Below are positions 8,401 to 10,491 of a DNA stretch of 10,491 bases, one piece after another; the stretch's first letter is position 1, and each line of letters starts with the position of its first letter. The notes under the pieces were generated by a model. That model searched no databases. It was not told the origin of the DNA and saw only the letters and a list, made by a program, of their open reading frames with translations. Source of the stretch: Chitinispirillales bacterium (GTDB lineage Bacteria > Fibrobacterota > Chitinivibrionia > Chitinivibrionales > Chitinivibrionaceae); assembly GCA_031254455.1 (NCBI GenBank), contig JAIRUI010000042.1, positions 1 through 10,491 of the forward strand, in the 5' to 3' direction. The translations under genes were made by a program, and so were the position numbers.

Positions 8401-8472
8401 ATGTTTCGCGAAAACAACAATTCGCTTAACGATTTGGGATTTTCGGCGAAATATAAGTTTATCAAATTCTAA
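8401..8472 (+). CDS. Possible 23-residue ORF after the AI-2E gene
   Basis: An ATG eight bases after the AI-2E stop, preceded by AGGGG at 3-4 base spacing, opens a 23-codon frame ending in TAA at 8470-8472, one base before the end of the convergent gene. The peptide is polar at first (MFRENNNSLND) and ends LGFSAKYKFIKF. The alternating hydrophobic pattern and final phenylalanine resemble the last strand of an outer-membrane beta-barrel. It could be a genuine small protein, the scar of a larger gene, or chance. A 10-bp palindrome TTTCGCGAAA (8404-8413) lies over its start. Confidence 0.3.
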   Translation: MFRENNNSLNDLGFSAKYKFIKF

Positions 8473-8473
8473 A

Positions 8474-8954
8474 TCAAAACATAATTTTTCCACTGTAAAT
8501 TACCGCATAATCCAAAAGTTCTTTGTCCGCTATTTCGTTTTTTTCCATTGGAAGCAAGTTTATGAACGACCAGTCGCCGCGAAAAACCGAATCATAATTT
8601 TTGTCGGTATGCGTGAAAACTTTGTAAATGTAAGCCGGCGGAATTTTTGTAGCGTCTCTTTGTATCGCATGCCATTCAAAACCAACGCCGATTTCCATTA
8701 AATTCAATATCGGATAACTCAAAAAGCCGCCGTTTGATACCGCCCAAAAAGCGTTTTTTGCCGTATCTTTTACCTCTGTGGTTATATTTTGCGTATCTTC
8801 ATACCAGTGCGCGACCACTTTCTTTTCCACATTTGAGACTTTGAAAGAGTAAACTTCCGCTTTGTCGAGAACTATATGCAAATTGTCGTCGTTGTCCTCC
8901 TGTGCGAAAGCGCATACAAACGACAAAAAACAAATTTACAATTATCTTTTTCAT
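8474..8954 (-). pseudogene. Exported protein of unknown function, frameshifted in the signal peptide
   Basis: The start at 8954 has an ideal Shine-Dalgarno site and begins a signal peptide, MKKIIVNLF. The frame then fails at a run of six T (+ strand A run 8925-8930). The adjacent frame continues directly with LSFVCAFA and the mature region QEDNDDNLHIVLD, open for about 150 codons to TGA at 8474. Removing one T joins the two into a textbook signal peptide with an AFA cleavage site and a mature domain of about 140 residues. The mature protein is mixed alpha/beta with several aromatic residues (AHWYEDTQN, GVGFEWHAIQR, RGDWSFINLLP). I do not recognise a family. A translation start on TTG at 8926 would leave no positively charged leader. 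The state may be a real mutation, a phase-variable tract or a sequence error. It lies about 30 bases after another damaged gene on the same strand. Confidence 0.7.
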
Positions 8955-8958
8955 ATAA

Positions 8959-8965
8959 CTCTCCC
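8959..8965 (-). promoter_or_regulatory. Strong Shine-Dalgarno site that fixes the start at 8954
   Basis: GGGAGAG on the minus strand lies four bases before ATG at 8954. It supports that ATG, and therefore the frameshifted signal peptide, rather than the in-frame TTG at 8926 as the original start of the exported-protein gene. Confidence 0.6.
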
Positions 8966-8984
8966 TTTTTTGTTTATTCGTTTC

Positions 8985-9272
8985 CTATGGATGTTCGTTT
9001 ATCGCAACGGTTATTCCCGCTCCCGTATGTATTCCTATTCCGCCATACAAAGAATCCTCCAACCAACCCGCAAAAGTCGTTATATATTGCCAGAACGATA
9101 TACTTTAGATTTTCGGTTAAAATAAAGAAATTTGTTCCTTTTCAGGCAAATACCGCAAATAATTTGAAATAAAAAGCTCTTTTCCGTTTTGGTCTGACTT
9201 TTCGGTAACATTTCTCATTCCGTAAGTCAAATTCCAGGGTAAAATATTTGCAAACCTTTTTGTCGAATTATC
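8985..9272 (-). pseudogene. 3' remnant of an unidentified gene with two compensating frameshifts
   Basis: Read on the minus strand, one frame gives STKRFANILPWNLTYG through LFISNYLRYLPEK and then stops at 9117. The next frame gives GTNFFILTENLKYIVLAIYND. The original frame resumes with FAGWLEDSLYGGIGIHTGAG and ends at TAG 8985-8987. The joins fall at two homopolymers: AAAA at 9139-9142 (one base short) and TTTT at 9072-9075 (one base extra). Correcting both gives a continuous C-terminal stretch of about 95 residues with normal protein composition. No credible start is present. The first ATG of this frame lies inside the neighbouring gene and gives a repetitive shadow peptide, so the 5' part seems lost at the junction with the AT-rich cassette. 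The ending GGIGIHTGAGITVAIN faintly recalls the C-terminal HTGPG element of DegV-type lipid-binding proteins. That identification is weak. Confidence 0.5.
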
Positions 9273-9273
9273 T

Positions 9274-9591
9274 TTACATTTTTTCATAGTCATGGTCATA
9301 TTCAAAATCTTCATATAATTGATTTTCTAAATAACGCCCCCATATTTCATCATTAAGGGCATCAACTGCCGAACTAAACAAATTCAGTCCATCTTTTTTA
9401 TTCACTTTAATTATTGTATCCGGTATGTCTCTTGTTTTTAGTATTGGCTCTATTATTTCACCAATAATGTAATTGACATTTGTTATAGCCGACCGTCTTT
9501 TATCCTGTTTTCTAATCGCAATTACCTCAAAATACCCTTCAGACAATTCTATAATATAGTCATATCTTTTTCCACTGATTTGCTTTTTCAT
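9274..9591 (-). CDS. Hypothetical 105-residue protein, partner of the nuclease gene
   Basis: A small protein that I do not recognise. It starts two bases after the stop of the upstream nuclease gene, so the two are almost certainly one transcript and perhaps translationally coupled. No strong Shine-Dalgarno site is visible. The N-terminal half suggests a small beta sheet (KRYDYIIELSEGYFEVIAIRK), the middle is helical (NVNYIIGEIIEPILK), and the tail is strikingly acidic (YEDFEYDHDYEKM). There is no helix-turn-helix of the controller-protein type and no membrane segment. By position it may be an accessory or specificity subunit of the nuclease, or an inhibitor, with the acidic tail as a possible DNA mimic. 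These are guesses from context. Base composition matches the nuclease gene and differs from the resident genes to the left. Confidence 0.7.
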   Translation of the reverse strand: MKKQISGKRYDYIIELSEGYFEVIAIRKQDKRRSAITNVNYIIGEIIEPILKTRDIPDTIIKVNKKDGLNLFSSAVDALNDEIWGRYLENQLYEDFEYDHDYEKM

Positions 9592-9593
9592 AA

Positions 9594-10490
9594 TTAAATA
9601 TCGCTTTTATATTCTCTTGAAAATTCATCAAAAACAACTCTCAACACTTTTAGCCTTTCTTCTAACTCAAATAAAGAAGCAATGCCCAATATGTCCTCTT
9701 TCGACAATGATTGAACTTTCATATTGATTAGATAACTTTTCACTTCTTTTGTTATATCATCAATGATTATAACTACGTTGCCGTCTTTTATGCGTTCGTC
9801 TGAAAAATTAGTTTGCAATTCTTTAAATATTACATCAGCATTGTTTTGATTCTGTAATTTTAATTTCTTAATTTGATAAACTACTCCAAAATTTGTGCTT
9901 AAATCAACGCCTTTGTCATGAGCGTAAGTTCTTGTATCTCTGTAAAGTTTGCAGGCAAATTTTTCTAAATGAGTTTTCAATACAGCAAAAGAAAAAATCT
10001 CAAAATTTGATGAATTAATATTTATTTGCTGTTTAATTAATTGCAAAAACACATCTTTCTCTTTTGCTATTTCAAGCTGATCTTCAACTGTTTCGAGATT
10101 TGGAATTTTACCCATTTTTGCAGAGATAAAATCTTTCACTAATTTGGGAATTAAAGTCACTAAATCCGGCGCAGATTTTTTATATTCCTCCGTTAATCTG
10201 TACTGTTTGTTGTCTAATGTTTTTAAGACCCCGTATTTGGGAAGGTTTCTTGAAGGATAGGCATCATAATACTTGCCGCCAATATGAAGCGAATGTCCCA
10301 AATATTCCTTAAAATATTGTACTGCATTTTTGTAACACTCTCTCACATTAGCATCGGCAAAGAAGTCATTTTGAGTTTCGCAAAACTCTTTCACTAAACC
10401 AAAAGTAATTATTGGAAAAATCACTTTCGTTGTTGAACGTGAAAGCATTTTTTCTATTTTAGACACGCAATATGTTAATTCATTTTCCAT
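9594..10490 (-). CDS. Putative restriction-type endonuclease, PD-(D/E)XK-like (possibly HaeII-like)
   Basis: A 298-residue soluble protein. The N-terminal two thirds are mainly helical. The C-terminal third contains a likely nuclease core: a helix with Glu164 (NFEIFSFAVLKTHLEKF), Asp196 in DKGVDLSTNFG and Gln206-x-Lys208 in VVYQIKKLKL, followed by strand VVIIIDDI and a C-terminal helical segment (ERLKVLRVVFDEFSREY). A D-X9-Q-x-K arrangement is a known variant of the PD-(D/E)XK motif, seen for example in Mrr-like nucleases. The overall shape also suggests type II enzymes of the HaeII kind. No database match could be checked. ATG at 10490 lies one base from the window edge, so the protein may extend further upstream. 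If this is a type II enzyme, a methyltransferase should lie just beyond. It is co-directional with the 105-residue gene (2-base gap) and has a base composition unlike the genes at 1-8393. Confidence 0.5.
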   Translation of the reverse strand: MENELTYCVSKIEKMLSRSTTKVIFPIITFGLVKEFCETQNDFFADANVRECYKNAVQYFKEYLGHSLHIGGKYYDAYPSRNLPKYGVLKTLDNKQYRLTEEYKKSAPDLVTLIPKLVKDFISAKMGKIPNLETVEDQLEIAKEKDVFLQLIKQQININSSNFEIFSFAVLKTHLEKFACKLYRDTRTYAHDKGVDLSTNFGVVYQIKKLKLQNQNNADVIFKELQTNFSDERIKDGNVVIIIDDITKEVKSYLINMKVQSLSKEDILGIASLFELEERLKVLRVVFDEFSREYKSDI

Positions 10491-10491
10491 A

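Larger units (their letters stand above)
9274..10491. other. AT-rich, CpG-poor segment: probable horizontally acquired cassette
   Basis: Sample lines show the change: 10021-10080 has 16 G+C in 60 bases, while 7441-7500 has 28 in 60. CpG is frequent in the permease genes (seven in that 60-base line) but scarce here (roughly 20 in the 890 bases of the nuclease gene). The left edge coincides with the broken gene at 8985-9272. No integrase, terminal repeat or tRNA attachment site is visible within the window, and the right boundary is outside it. Confidence 0.45.

Noticed and set aside
8441..8451. TTTCG-G-CGAAA and the nearby TTTCGCGAAA palindrome as a terminator or operator
   Set aside because: Stems are only 5 bp, there is no T run after them, and such CG-centred short palindromes are expected in this composition.
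8862..9172. + strand ORFs across the region opposite the damaged genes
   Set aside because: They run antisense to the signal-peptide gene and the remnant, have no ribosome binding site and give no protein-like pattern.
9117..9314. 65-residue minus-strand protein taken as a complete gene starting at 9314
   Set aside because: Its first codons overlap the end of the 105-residue gene and translate to a repetitive shadow (MTMTMKK) of that gene's acidic tail. The downstream part fits better as a frameshifted remnant continuing to 8985.

Overview
The window reads as a low-to-moderate GC chromosome segment from a bacterium of the Fibrobacterota-Chlorobi-Bacteroidota (FCB) type. The main pointer is a long, intact PorU-like C25 cysteine peptidase with a FlgD-like C-terminal domain, the sortase of type IX secretion, which is largely restricted to that superphylum. 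Gene order (porU next to a PhnP-like hydrolase, not porV) suggests a lineage outside the well-studied Bacteroidota, perhaps Fibrobacterota-like. The phylum call is inference only.

Layout. Positions 1-1332 (+) hold the 3' half of glutamyl-tRNA synthetase followed with no gap by a small exported protein of SRPBCC/START-like appearance. Positions 1355-6266 (-) hold a two-gene unit, porU then a metallo-beta-lactamase-fold phosphodiesterase, converging on the gltX unit at a weak inverted repeat. A 107-base divergent promoter region (6267-6373) separates it from a + strand pair, an EamA/DMT permease and an AI-2E family permease, which overlap by 8 bases (6374-8393). A 23-codon ORF with a Shine-Dalgarno-like site follows.

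Positions 8474-9272 (-) look damaged. A secreted-protein gene has a one-base frameshift inside its signal peptide (T6 run). Upstream of it lies the 3' remnant of another gene that reads well only if two compensating one-base homopolymer indels are corrected. No such lesion was noticed in the rest of the window.

Positions 9274-10491 (-) are visibly richer in A+T and poorer in CpG. They carry two tightly packed genes: a putative restriction-type nuclease with a D-X9-Q-x-K signature, and a small acidic-tailed partner of unknown function. I infer a horizontally acquired defence cassette whose edge meets a broken resident gene at about 9273. Any partner methyltransferase would lie beyond the right end.

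There is no tRNA, rRNA, CRISPR array or recognisable insertion sequence. The most interesting regions are the island/decay junction (8474-10491) and the PorU locus.
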